Positions 17,473 through 30,490 of a DNA stretch of 34,063 nt are shown here, one piece after another. Position 1 is the first letter of the stretch, and each line of letters opens with the position of its first letter. The notes under the pieces were generated by a model. That model saw only the letters and a list, made by a program, of their open reading frames with translations, did no database searches and was not told the DNA's origin. Position numbers and translations under genes: made by a program. Origin of the DNA: Thermomucor indicae-seudaticae (taxonomy: Eukaryota; Mucoromycota; Mucoromycetes; Mucorales; Lichtheimiaceae). The DNA lies in NCBI GenBank assembly GCA_000787465.1, contig JSYX01000375.1, forward strand, positions 1-34,063, read 5' to 3'.

Positions 17473-18686
17473 TTCCTCTGCATACTGTCAGGCACACTTC
17501 CCTTCCTTTCTGGATTAAATTGTGGCTTGTTTTAAGGGTCATGCTTGATCTTTGAACGAGATACCATATCCTTGGGTTTGGAATAAGTCTTGTGAGTCAC
17601 TACAAAGTTGCCAGTACTGCATTTAAACAATATGAAGGATGTCAAAAAGCATCTGATGCAAGCTCGGTACCAACTTGTACCGCTTCTATTTGTCACAAAT
17701 TGGACAGTACAACACAAGATACAACTTTGCAACGCCAGACATCTGTACGACTAATTACAGTTTATTACTTACAAATCGTCGAAAAGAAGGTCATAGAGAG
17801 ACATGGTCCCACTGCCAGATGAAAATGCAGGAACAAACATGCTACATTCTTTGCATCTTTCCATGCATACAAAGCTATTATGCGTTTAGCAATCTGGTGG
17901 GTAAATCCAACAAGTTTCAGACGTGGATGGTTCTTTCAGAGCCGAAATAAAGTACAAGCTTCGGGTTGATGTGACATTCAATGTCGACTCAAATCGCGAT
18001 TCGCCTTGTTGAGTTCTGTTGCTCATTATATGAAAAGGAAAGATCGGGCGGTCGTTCATTCTCTTATTGTTGGCAATTAGACGGGAGCAAATTTGTTTTA
18101 CTGCGTTTGAACAAAAACGCTGAAAAATTCCGTTCCACCTGCCTTTCCGAGAAGTCGAGGCTTGATCTCCTTTTCTTTTTCTTCCTCTTCAATTGCGTTT
18201 CTCCGCAATTGCTTTGAACTTCGGGCACTGACATTTTCCACGCCCGAATATAAAGTTGGTGTGCCCAAACTCTCCTTGCTTTCTTCGTAGACCTTGCTTA
18301 CATGCACAGCGTCAACGTGAGGTAAATATATACGTAAAGTTCTTGAAGTTGGGCGGGGGTAGGGCGTATAGATCTGCTGGCTTGTCTCTTTTATGTTCGC
18401 ATTGTCACCCGTTTTGCTTTCTTTTTTCTTGACTATTTCTACGATGCAACGATTTTGACGGTAATGAAAAGCTTCCCTTCTAACCTCTTTGTGTGTGCTT
18501 AGCAATTCAACCGTGGCCGTGAAAGAGCAGAAAGACGCACTTTGTGCAGACACACGAGCTAGTAAGCTTAGACAGTTATTGCTTATCCATAGTTTCTGCA
18601 GTTACCAATCTCTGTTATGTGCAACATCAGTAGCAGCAGCCAATGTGTTGAGCGCCCACGAAATAGTCATTGAAAAAAACGGCACA
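17473..18686. other. Intergenic region between FYR gene and SET2
   Basis: About 1.2 kb. The left part (17532-18080) has only short, overlapping frames on both strands without recognisable motifs. The right part holds a 151-codon minus-strand frame, listed separately. The first ~200 bp upstream of the SET2 start are open in the SET2 frame from 18489, but the translation is not Set2-like. Confidence 0.45.
18098..18553 (-). CDS. Possible hypothetical protein divergent from SET2
   Basis: An uninterrupted 151-aa frame starting with ATG, 133 bp from the SET2 start codon on the opposite strand. The protein is charged: a Lys/Arg-rich middle (EIVKKKESKTG) and an EEEEKEKEIKPR stretch near the end. No domain is recognised and no close neighbour suggests a function. 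It could be chance: the T-rich plus strand that produces the Glu/Lys run could be a simple pyrimidine tract. Confidence 0.25.
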   Translation of the reverse strand: MSAQSASFCSFTATVELLSTHKEVRREAFHYRQNRCIVEIVKKKESKTGDNANIKETSQQIYTPYPRPTSRTLRIYLPHVDAVHVSKVYEESKESLGTPTLYSGVENVSARSSKQLRRNAIEEEEKEKEIKPRLLGKAGGTEFFSVFVQTQ

Positions 18687-21600
18687 ATGTCTCCAGAAAC
18701 ACCCAATGGCGGTGCCGACTCCGATTTTCATCCCAGCGTACGTGAATCGTGGCATCAGGACGAACTAAATAAAAGTGACGCTGCCGAGCAAGACAGAAAA
18801 AACGACCACCAACTTAACGGATTCCATTCGGAAACTAGAGAATCAGTGAAATGCGTCTCCTTCCGAAATGGCACGGTCGAGGAGAATGAGAGTATTGGAG
18901 CAGAAGAAGAAAGTCCATTGTTCTCGCCTCCTCAATCAGTCGAAGAGCACCAATTGCGCACAACGACTACAAGTGACAGCCCGGAAGAAGACGATGGCAA
19001 GGGCACTTCCACTGACAATGTCGAGGATCTGCAGACGATCGTCCATGACATGGGTAAGCAATTTGGAGAGGTGTCCAAGACGAAGAACTAACAGGGAAAT
19101 TTTGTGCAACAGCTGTTATGAAGGTGGAAAACGAGGAGAAATCTGCTGAAGAGCGGCAAGAGGCGTCGCAGCAGGAGTTATTGCCGTCTGCGACTGCGGA
19201 AGCCATGGAGACTTACGAAAACCTTCGAGCAAATGCATATCTTGGGGCGGCTACTGGCAAGTCGATTGCAGGCGAGGAGTCCATGCCATGCGACTGCAGA
19301 TATGATCCCGAAGTGGATGACCCTAGCGCAGCATGCGGGGATGATAACTTTTGCATCAACCGTATGATGTTTATGGAGTGCACAGAGAAGGATTGTTCTT
19401 GTGGCCGTTTCTGTCGCAATCGACGCTTCCAATTGAGGCAGTATGCACGGGTGGACGTGATCAAGACGGAGAAAAAAGGTTATGGACTGCGTGCTCTCAC
19501 TGATCTGCCTACGTGAGTGGATCTTTGGTGTAACTACTGGAAAGACAAATTGATACGATCTTTTACATAGGAACGCTTTTGTGATGGAATACATTGGTGA
19601 AGTGATTACCAATAGCGAGTTTATTCGCCGAACCAAAAAGTATGAAGCCGAAGGATTGACCCATTATTATTTTATGACATTAAGGAATGATGAGGTATGC
19701 AATTTTCATTATATATTTTCAGACGAAAACGCAACTTACTGGGCTATTAGATTATAGACGCAACGAAAAAAGGCTGTTTGGCTCGCTTTATCAACCATTC
19801 CTGCAACCCAAACTGTGTTACTCAAAAGTGGGTAGTTGGTAAAGCTATGCGAATTGGTATCTTCACCCGACGACCGGTTAAGGCCGGAGAAGAATTGACA
19901 TTCGACTACAAGTTTGAGCGTTACGGGTAGATATAAACCTATTGGGTTACGGAGATTTTTGAGTTCTTACGAGGAATCGACTAGTGCCGTAGCTCAGAAA
20001 TGCTACTGTGGTGAACCAAACTGCAAAGGTTTCATAGGAGGTGTTCTTGAGGAAGATGGCGGTGACGAAGACGGCTCTGGACCTCGTATATCAGTAACAG
20101 ACGACGAGGATGACACCGACACTCCCGAAACGTTGAAGAAGACAAGGAAGAAACCTGGTCGTAAGCGAGTACCACGACCTTTGAAAGACCCGGATGAAGT
20201 CCAGACGTTCGTCAAGAAGATGCTGGACTCTGTTGGAAAAGTACACTTGGTCAACAAACTGTTGCAAAGTTTGGAGCTTACCACGGCGGATACCCCAGTC
20301 GGGAAAGATGTTCTCAAAAAATTCATACGACTCCATGGCTTGAAAATACTCAAGATATGGCTAGGTGAATGGAAGAATAATGACGATGTTGTTTCCAAGG
20401 TATGTGCTCCTCCATTTAAAATGCTTCGTGGTATTGATTATTTCGCGACGGAAGGTGCTTCAAGTGCTCAGCCAGTTGCCTCTGGCGAACCGAAACGGAC
20501 TGGAGGATTGCAAAATGTTCGATGTCATACAGAAATTCGTAACGCATGAAAACGAAAAGATCCAAACGCAAGCCAAGGGATTACTGGAAGCCTGGAGTGA
20601 GCTTAAAACCGTCTATCGTATCCCAAAGAGAGTGGTATGTCAAAGGAAAAGCATTTATACGGTAACGACTAAACGGAAGTTTCACAGAATCCGCAACCCA
20701 AGACGCATAAAGCTGATGATTCTGGTATGTTAGCCGCACTTGCACCTGTTTGGTACCTTTTTGAAAGCTAACAATTTGGTAGATGCAAATGACAACAAGA
20801 CGCAGTCGTCTGCCAACTCTCCTGAGCTTAATCCACGCAAGCGACCACGTTTTGAGTCAACTCGAGAGTTCTTCGATCCTGACGATGATTACTACGCATA
20901 CCTTCCAGTCAATGTCGATCCATATGAACTGAACTGGAAGCTTCAATACTTATCAACAGCTATCCCGACTGGCCCACGAGCCCACTTTGCGTCCTCGGCA
21001 GACCCTTACTACTACCACCACTATGATTACGCAGCAGGTGCTGCCCATTCTGCACCGAAACGAAGGTTCCGAAACGAAGAGGGAGACTACAGTTATCATT
21101 ATCATACCCGGACTTACCACCTAAATTATACGCGCGGTCCACCTTCTGGCCCAAGGAATCCTTATGAGAGGCACTATGGTTACTACAGCTCCGCACATCG
21201 ATCGCAATCCGAACAGAATGAAGTTCCAAAACTCCCAGCCAACTGGTATTGGGCAATGTCAGAGGATGGGAAAGTCTACTATTATAATAGGCTCACTGGG
21301 AAATCGCAATGGGAAGTACCGGAAGAAAAAGCCAGTTCAATCGAAGGAGTTAGTCAGTCTCAGCTCGATGGACTGGTGGAAAAGGCGATCATGGATGCGC
21401 AACAAAAGAAAAAGCAAAGGGAAACTTCTCAACAACAGAAAGAGTCAAATGACAGTACTAAACGGCAGCAATCGAGCAGTCGACCATCCAGCAGTAAATC
21501 TACAACGCCGTCATCCCGAAGCGATAGCGGTGAACGTGGACTGACAGAAGTAGAACTGAAGCATCAGGTCGGTAAAATTGTGACGAAACATCTGACAACG

Positions 21601-21945
21601 AAGCATAAATCACTCTGGAAAGACGATAAAGCATTGTTTAAAGAGCTGGCGCGCAAGGTATGTTGGTGAAAAATGTTTCTCACGATATTGTGCTAATATC
21701 ATTTGCTTTAGTTGACCCATCATGTTGTCGATCGAGAAATGAATTCATCTCGAAAGATAACCGAGATTAACGATGCTATAAAAACGAAAATTGTCAAGTT
21801 TATCGATGCACATGGAGCGGATTTTGTTCACAAAATCAATCGCCAGAGTGCGAAATCATCAAGAACTACTTCTTCTAGCTCCTCGAATGAACCATCAAAC
21901 AAACCTTCCTCCAGCCGATCCTCAGAAACTAAAAGAGAAGGCTAA
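18687..21945 (+). CDS. SET2: Histone H3K36 methyltransferase Set2
   Basis: Set2 methylates histone H3 Lys36 co-transcriptionally while bound to phosphorylated RNA polymerase II. Nine exons, 18687-19053, 19113-19512, 19571-19694, 19751-19926, 19985-20399, 20455-20634, 20688-20724, 20783-21657 and 21712-21945, give 935 aa. Order: acidic N-terminus; AWS domain (CDCRYD...[11 protein letters not shown]...[13 protein letters not shown], ~182-232); SET domain ([38 protein letters not shown]); post-SET ([14 protein letters not shown]); a TFIIS-N-like helical region ([12 protein letters not shown]...[17 protein letters not shown]); a Tyr-rich segment; a WW domain ([20 protein letters not shown], ~717-747); and a C-terminal SRI domain from ~822. 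The start at 18687 was chosen; an in-frame ATG at 18489 would add 66 unconvincing residues. All catalytic motifs are intact. Confidence 0.95.
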
Positions 21946-22202
21946 CATGTAAATAAGTTCGTGTAATGCTTTTTTGCCCCAAGGATAATGTAGCCCATTA
22001 CTATAATGTATAAACGCAAGCAACCCTCATCACAGCATACCCACATATGAAGCTTTGCTTTGTTTCTTTGCGTTTCAATGTGTTAATTGCGAGTTTCATC
22101 CAAAACCGCGATAAGCGCTATACGTATCACCAGGATTCCGCTCCGTAATCTGATTCGCAAAAGCTTAACAATTTGACACGATCATGTGACGCCACAACGT
22201 GA

Positions 22203-22210
22203 TATAAAAA
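22203..22210 (+). promoter_or_regulatory. TATA box of deacetylase gene
   Basis: TATAAAAA 31-38 bp before the ATG at 22241. Because it touches an in-frame upstream ATG (22211), transcription should start after that codon, which decides for 22241 as the start. Confidence 0.55.
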
Positions 22211-22240
22211 ATGCATCCCTTTTCTTGCCTTTTCTTTGGA

Positions 22241-23706
22241 ATGGACGTGATATACTCTGAGGATTGCCTACTGCACAACCCACCTTTTGAAGTCACCCGT
22301 GGTGTGGTCAAACCCTACGTTGGTAAGTTTGGCCTTGCCCACTCTATATCCGGTCCCTGATAATCATTGCTCCAAAAAAGAATCCCCGGCACGGTTACAG
22401 TCTATTAAGCGATTTATCGACGAACATCCTGATGAATTTCGCGTATCGCCGCCACAGGACTACAGCATCGAGCCGATACTTGCAGTTCATGAGCCAGATT
22501 ATGTCGAATTTTTGGCGGGAATCTACCGGGACTGGGTGAATGCGGGCCTGCCTCCAGAAGCCGTGACGGGTGAAACATTTGCACATGCCAGAGCTTGTGC
22601 CAAAATCGACCCAGCCGTCGTCAAGAAAAACGCAAGCTTGTCGCCGAGTTCACGCGCTGGGTTCTACACGTTTGATATGTCTGTTGGGTTCATGAAAGGT
22701 AACAAGCAAGACCTTTTGTATCCTGAGATACACTTTAGGGCTAGGTGACCTACATATATACAAACACCGCATTTAATGCATACAGATACCTGGCGTGCAT
22801 CATATATTTCAGCGCAGATTGCCCTGACGGCTGCCCACAAGCTTATGAAAGACGGACTGCCTTCTGTTTACGCTCTTTGTCGTCCACCAGGTCATCACGC
22901 GACGTGCAACGTTGCAGCAGGTCAGAGAAAATGCCCATCCGCACTCTCAGGTCTTTTCGCGTAACAATCTTCTTTATCACCACTTTCAGGCTACTGTTTT
23001 ATCAACAACGTAGCGGTCGTTACACGATTTCTTCAAAACTATACTGTGGAGGAAATGGACGCCATGAGTAGACCATTGGGATTCGACGACTCCCTCACGT
23101 TGGCCACCACTCAATTCAAGACATCGCCTGCAAAAACCAAGAAAAGGATATTGATTGTTGATATTGATTACCACCAGTAAAGTATACCATCAACGTACTT
23201 ATCGATTCAAATCGGTGTTTATCATACTCAAGCCCAAGTTGTTCAATAGCGGCAATGGTACTCAAGATATCTTTTACGATGATCCATCCGTGTTCTATAT
23301 TTCTTTGCACGGATTTCCTGATTACCCTTTTTTCACTGGCAGTACAGAGGAGATTGGCATAGGCGAAGGCATAGGCTACAACGTCAATGTACCACTTGAT
23401 CCAGCCATGACCACGGACGCCATCTACCTCGACCATTTGACCCGTGTTCTGCAGGACCCAAGGACAGTCGAGTTCAATGCGGATATTGTTATTTGCTCGC
23501 TGGGTCTTGACACTTGGCATGAAGATCCAATCGCTGGCATGAAAGGTCTCAAGGATCTCGAAACGTATGCAAAGATTGGTAGTCTGTTCAAGACAAGCAA
23601 GAGCTGTGCCGGTCGACCCGTCTTGTTTGTCCAAGAAGGTGGCTATACCATTGAAAAACTAGGTCAGCTGGCTGGTCGAGTCTTGCAAGGTTTTCGTCAA
23701 GCATAA
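22241..23706 (+). CDS. Acetylpolyamine amidohydrolase-type deacetylase (HDAC superfamily)
   Basis: A zinc-dependent deacetylase of the HDAC superfamily. Five exons, 22241-22322, 22381-22698, 22786-22920, 22990-23176 and 23250-23706, give 392 aa. The N-terminus MDVIYSEDCLLHNPP...YVESPARL and the active-site motifs RPPGHHA (~166-172), DIDYHHGNGTQD, GLDTWHEDP and QEGGYTIEKLG match acetylpolyamine amidohydrolases (AphA-like) better than class I histone deacetylases. Metal ligands (Asp and His of DIDYH, Asp of GLDT) and the double His are present. The substrate could be acetylated polyamines or protein lysines. An extra stretch of about 35 residues separates the GYCFINN segment from DIDYHH (see findings). 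It lies tandem to SET2, 295 bp downstream, and converges on ERG1. Confidence 0.9.
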
Positions 23707-23806
23707 TAATATAAATAGAATAAAAGCCATTTTCTATTATTAATTGTACATACACATCTTGTTCAAAAAGAAGTAGATTATTAGGGGTAGATAGTATAGA
23801 TAGAAC

Positions 23807-25710
<1,904 letters not shown>

Positions 25711-25752
25711 TTATGTGTAAGTGATAGAAAAGTGACGCCTCTTCAGCAAGTT

Positions 25753-25759
25753 TTTATAA
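25753..25759 (-). promoter_or_regulatory. TATA box of ERG1
   Basis: TATAAAA on the minus strand about 91 bp before the ERG1 start codon. Confidence 0.45.
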
Positions 25760-26009
25760 ATAAGCCGGTGTTGGTGAAGGAGAGACAAGCAGCAACTTTT
25801 CAGCGAAGGATGCCAAGGTGACACAAGCTTTCTCTGGTTTTAAAATCACATGTTTGTCTTGCCCTGATTTTCTGCTTGCCAATGTCAGAAACCATAACCG
25901 AGGCCTATCGTCCATTTTGAACTATGCGGATGCTTTATTCTGTAAATAATTAAAAGAGACTTTCGGTTGTTTATGTAATGTCGAATTCCTTCTCGAAGGA
26001 GTCAAAAAC

Positions 26010-26019
26010 ATCACCCCAC
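26010..26019 (+). promoter_or_regulatory. SRE-1-like element upstream of ERG1
   Basis: ATCACCCCAC, identical to the classical sterol regulatory element bound by SREBP proteins, about 350 bp upstream of the ERG1 start. Fungal Sre1 proteins recognise very similar sequences. ERG1 is a usual sterol-controlled gene, so a role in sterol or oxygen response is a reasonable inference. Confidence 0.45.
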
Positions 26020-26477
26020 CTCAACTTTTCGGGATTGAAAGCCAGCCCAGAGGAGCGTATGTGGCCATGCCCACAATACGTCTCTTTGACCCAGAGAACT
26101 TCATTACTGTTAGTCGAAGACTAGCTTCCAAAATGTAGATAGGTTTTATTCCTTGGTAAAGTAGCGATCCGCTACATACTCCCTCCATTTCTTCGATTAG
26201 GACGATTAGTGGAAGTCCGTTGTTTCACAGGCCACCACACAAGGTTGCATGTTTCGCATTTCCTAGCGCCCCTTGAACAGCTGCTCTTCAAACAATCGAC
26301 AAATCTACTTAAGAATGTATAGTATGGTTTCGAGTGCAATTTTTACATCAGTTAGGAACTGTATTTTAATGCAGATTCTAATCATGGACAAAGAAATGCA
26401 AGATAATATTTATATGGTATATGATTTTGATGCCGTTAACAATGATAATGACGATGTAGACCATAGGATAACCATCC

Positions 26478-28605
26478 TCAAGTATCCTCCGCTGACAAAA
26501 AGCTCCAGACAGTGCCAAGCACAGCCATCGTGAACGAAATGGCCAATATAACCAGGTGTAATCCAGACCGAGTCCAACCAAGAAAGCGTCCAAATACGCG
26601 TTGATAACATAAAATGGGAAGAATAACTGAAATGGTGAAGCTGAAAAGGGCTCCTAGTAATGACTGCACCACAGCAAAAGAGAAAAAAGAAATGTAAGTG
26701 CTTTCTGCATCGATAGTCGCTGTTTATACATTACCATCACTCTATCGAATCCAGGAAATACAATGGCGATGTAGACTACTAAAACTGTCAACGATATTCG
26801 GCAGACTGCCTTGAGCGTTGTAGATCCCCAAGCAGTTTGTCTAACCCATTTATCGATGGTTGGTCGACTCTGTGCCCAGAGTTCGCAAGTGAGGGTGATC
26901 GGATTGATAACTAGCGCGAACTTTGCAATTGGTGTGATGACCACGAGCCACAGAGCAATCTGATTCAGGGCCTTGTAGAAGCCAGGTGTGACAGCCAAGT
27001 TACCCGTAATCTATGTTCATATTCCATAACATAACCGTGTAAGTCGTCACCCATAATTGGATATATTGTTTACCCGACCAACTTACCTCTTGCATGGTAT
27101 CTAGGCCAAACATAAGATAGCCTGCTGCAGCCAAAACAGCATATACAATAATGGTAATCACATAGGTAATGTCGACCATGGTATCATATCGTTTTGGATC
27201 TTGCATGTCGCGATAAATAGATGGAAACACTGCGTGACCAGCAAACCCAGCCATCATTAAGCCGAAACAGAGTGGAATACGTGATGGATCGGCGGCCGGA
27301 AACAGCTCCGTTTCCTAAAATATACATATCATGATCAGTTCACTACTTCCTTGATACCATTCAGGAGATTAGGAACTTGCCATGGGGTCCCATAGGCTAC
27401 CGGGTTTCTCATGTTTGGTAAGTCCGTCAAAAAGTACGATGATCACCAGACTGGCACAGCTGATAATACCAATCAGACTTGCGATCGACAGCCTTCGCAA
27501 GGGAAAGAACTCGAATGGAGTCATGATAACAAAGCAGATAATCCGAGAAGTCACTAGGTCAAGACGATAAAGAGCCTGGAGTCCATCACCGAGCAATGTC
27601 ACCATGGCAATCCTAAAAATCGAGAGATTGTTTCCTTTTTAATTTACCATCTGTTATTCTTTTAGCGTATGCATATGTGTGTACGTACGACATGGTCATT
27701 ACTTCAACAATAAAAATAGTTCCAATCAATGCGCGTCCGCGCTCACCGAAGCCAACCATCCCGATATCACCATAAGTCATTGCACCAGGCGCAGCGTCAA
27801 GACATCGAACCAGCAATTTGGCGGTGTAGTTTGTAGTCAAGGCACAAAAAAAGAATACAAACGAGCCAATGAGCCAACCGGCGTAGCGGAAGGCCAATGG
27901 AAACGCAAGAATGCCGACGCCTATCAGAACATTGATGGCGTTAAAGACAGATTGGGTAAAGCTGGACTTCTGGGAGGTCATCGTCAGTTCAATGCTGTGT
28001 TCGTTCTCGTCTGGTAATCCCAACTGCTGTGATATAACCGACGCTATTGTAGCATGCCTTGAAAGGGGTACGAAACCAAGGTGATTGCTTGAACGTGTAG
28101 TAGGTGGTGCTGTTCTTTGGGATAGCGTTCTGTCCAAGCCCGACAAGAACAAGTCCAGATTGGTTTGCTGCATCTCTGTCGGCTTTGAATCGTCTTCTTC
28201 TTGCCGATGCAAGGCTAATGGTCTGCACTCCTCGTCCGCGATGGGTTCAGACGTGCTTGTTCCATGGTGGCTATATATCCGGTCCGACATGGATGCGGGA
28301 ACAGCAAGGTTTTCAGCAATATAAAGCACAGAAGTCCGCGAATAGGATTCTGCCAAAGAGCCAATGGTTTCGCGGAAAGAACGAGGCCGAAAAGACATTG
28401 GTGAACGTGCCAGATCGTTATCATCAAGCGCGCTGAAATAAGTTGTTTCTGTGCGAGAGAGCTCGGTGGATACGGCACCATAGCTGGTCATGGTATTGGG
28501 GACCTCAGAATGACGGGATGGATGTGCATTGTTGGGTATTCGTATGTCGACAGGGCCCACAGACCGTGAATATCCTGTGCTACTAGGTGATGTGCCAGCC
28601 ACCAT
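26478..28605 (-). CDS. AVT1: Vacuolar amino-acid transporter, AVT1 type
   Basis: An AAAP-family transporter; yeast Avt1 moves neutral amino acids into the vacuole. Five exons, 28605-27689, 27612-27381, 27314-27087, 27010-26735 and 26663-26478, give 612 aa (yeast Avt1 602). The first ~215 residues are hydrophilic, Ser/Thr-rich and probably disordered and cytosolic. The transport core starts at FTQSVFNAINVLIGVGILAF and has about eleven hydrophobic segments (AFRYAGWLIGSFVFFF; VTLLGDGLQALY; MAGFAGHAVFPSIYRDM; LNQIALWLVVITPIAKFAL; final LVILAISFTMAVLGTVW). Intron 2 uses a GC donor (GCAAGT at 27380-27375); a GT donor that keeps frame is not visible. Vacuolar location is inferred from the family; it pairs thematically with GTR1. 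Confidence 0.9.
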
Positions 28606-28655
28606 TGTTGTTTGCGTTGAAAGAGTGCAAAGAAGAAAACCTTTTCTCCGTTTCT

Positions 28656-28662
28656 CTTTATA
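28656..28662 (-). promoter_or_regulatory. TATA box of AVT1
   Basis: TATAAAG on the minus strand, about 51 bp before the AVT1 start codon. Confidence 0.45.
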
Positions 28663-29705
28663 TGTAAACGCAACTGTCGAACAGATTCAAATGTTCATTC
28701 CTAAAACGTTCATGAAACATTCTCCGTCGAAAGCCGAGATAGTAAAGAACAAAGTGGGTTAAATTAACCTCTTGATATTCGAGCGCGATGCCAGATTGTA
28801 CTCCCCATCCAAAACTTTTCTAGGCAATCCTGCAACTCTCCTGCACCATGTTTATTATCCGAAAGAAACAAACAAACCTTCTTTCCTTACTTCTTTGTTT
28901 ACAAATGCTAATCAGGTCACAGTAAGGAGGTCCTCCCCCTTTCTTGTCTTTTGACACTTGTTTCGAGTGGCTGTAGACCGTGCGAAAAATCGCGAGAAAA
29001 AAATTGTCGAATAAAGTTCAATCCGAACCTGCCGTAAACGGTTTCGCGCAAGTCCGCGATACAGATCAACTGTGCTACCCCGCAAGGCTTCAGTTATTAC
29101 TTCAACTCAATTAAAATCCAACAAAGTTAACTGTCGAATGCTTCACGCTGATCAAGTCAAATTGCGCTTATTCGCAACGAAAAGGCTTTGGTCGCATGAG
29201 AAGCAGTCTTCTCGCCCGTGAAGTTACGTTGATCGTAAGTTCCTCTAGTCGTACTGCCATGTATGCTGCTGAGAGGTTTGGTCGGCTCGTATTACCTTTT
29301 ACAGAGCACAGCATGCGTATTTTCCCTCGCTTTTTGATCGGAGCCCTGCCTCCCGCTTTATTCAGTCTTCGTGAAACAGCCGAGGCTGTGAAATTCAACT
29401 TGCTCTATCAACTGCAAATCAGCACCCTGAAGCTCAAGGCCTCTTTTTACAGGGTAACCCGGTTTTCCCAGCGGCGGAGACTTGAATATGAGCAGCCGAA
29501 GATAATGGCTCTCCCTTTGGCCCCTCCAGATATCACAGACAGAAATATCGCCTAAACCATTAGCATCTACGGACAAATTAAGTTGCATACCATATGTCAG
29601 CCACGTTCGTGTTTCCGAAGGTCGACAATGCCTTTACAGGGACGAAATCGTTTCGATACTGTTTGGTCTTTTTCCCATAACCGACGGCATAGCCTGATCT
29701 ATACT

Positions 29706-29713
29706 TGACGTCA
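29706..29713. promoter_or_regulatory. Perfect CRE palindrome TGACGTCA
   Basis: The octamer bound by ATF/CREB-type bZIP dimers, 778 bp upstream of the bZIP gene start. A role in autoregulation is an inference; the distance is long for a fungal promoter. Confidence 0.3.
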
Positions 29714-30490
29714 GTATTCCATAATATTGAGGTAACTGAAATGCCTGGACGCCGGCAAAAGGAAGGCACGAATTCGACGGTCAACTTGTTGCCCTCTGAT
29801 CTGGCATGCTGCGATGTCGTCTGAAATTGCGATCAACCTAATCTATGAGAACAAAGTACACTATAGAGAATTTAAGCGCATACACAGTAACTTTCGTGTA
29901 TAGTAAGGTGCACGCTTCTAGCGTACAGAGTGAATGGTGAAAGGAAAGGGAAGCAAATGAAATTTTCTGCCGCCAACTGTGGGTGGTAAGCCGATGAATA
30001 CCATATATAGTAATATAATGATGTAATTGTGTCACAAACGACGTAATCATTTTTTCTCAGTGCATCTCTGACCAGTTGCTGGATTTCCGGTTTTACTTTT
30101 GTGAACCTCTCGAACCACGTTAGGTCATTTGGAAATCACTCTTGTGTCGAAATCAAGGTACGAGATCCGAACATAGTGGGGACCGAAGGTTGCTCATTCC
30201 GGCTACTGTATGGCTGTAGAAGAGTTTGTCACACCTGCCGGTAGTACTTGTCGAAAGCAGTAGAAAAGCGAGCCCTGTGAAAAAAGCAGTGCAAAGACCA
30301 ATTTGCAAAATTTACAGGTACAGTTTACAATGAGATACGAATGATAATAACAAATTTTGAAGTTGTGCTGAAACTATCAACTTTCTTTAATAACACTCGA
30401 AGAGACACATAATTCGCTGCAATAAATAACATACACTCCTTTTCTTTTGAGCCACACATCCATCCCCGTCAAGATTTTCAAAAGGCGATA

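Larger units (their letters stand above)
28606..30490. other. Intergenic region between AVT1 and the bZIP gene
   Basis: About 1.9 kb. Two adjoining minus-strand frames (29784-29578 and 29588-29358) and an overlapping plus-strand frame (29196-29555) are open, but I recognise no family. The stretch also holds a perfect CRE octamer at 29706-29713. The last ~150 bp before the bZIP start are pyrimidine- and A-rich, as in a 5' UTR. Confidence 0.45.

Noticed and set aside
18489..18686. In-frame N-terminal extension of SET2
   Set aside because: The 66 extra residues are hydrophobic/Cys-rich and unlike the acidic disordered N-terminus of Set2 proteins; more likely 5' UTR.
23116..23634. 172-codon minus-strand frame
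   Set aside because: Exactly antisense to exons 4-5 of the deacetylase, whose catalytic motifs are unmistakable; the antisense translation has no family character.
29196..29555. 119-codon plus-strand frame with ATG
   Set aside because: Overlaps minus-strand frames of equal quality; nothing recognisable, so no gene is called.
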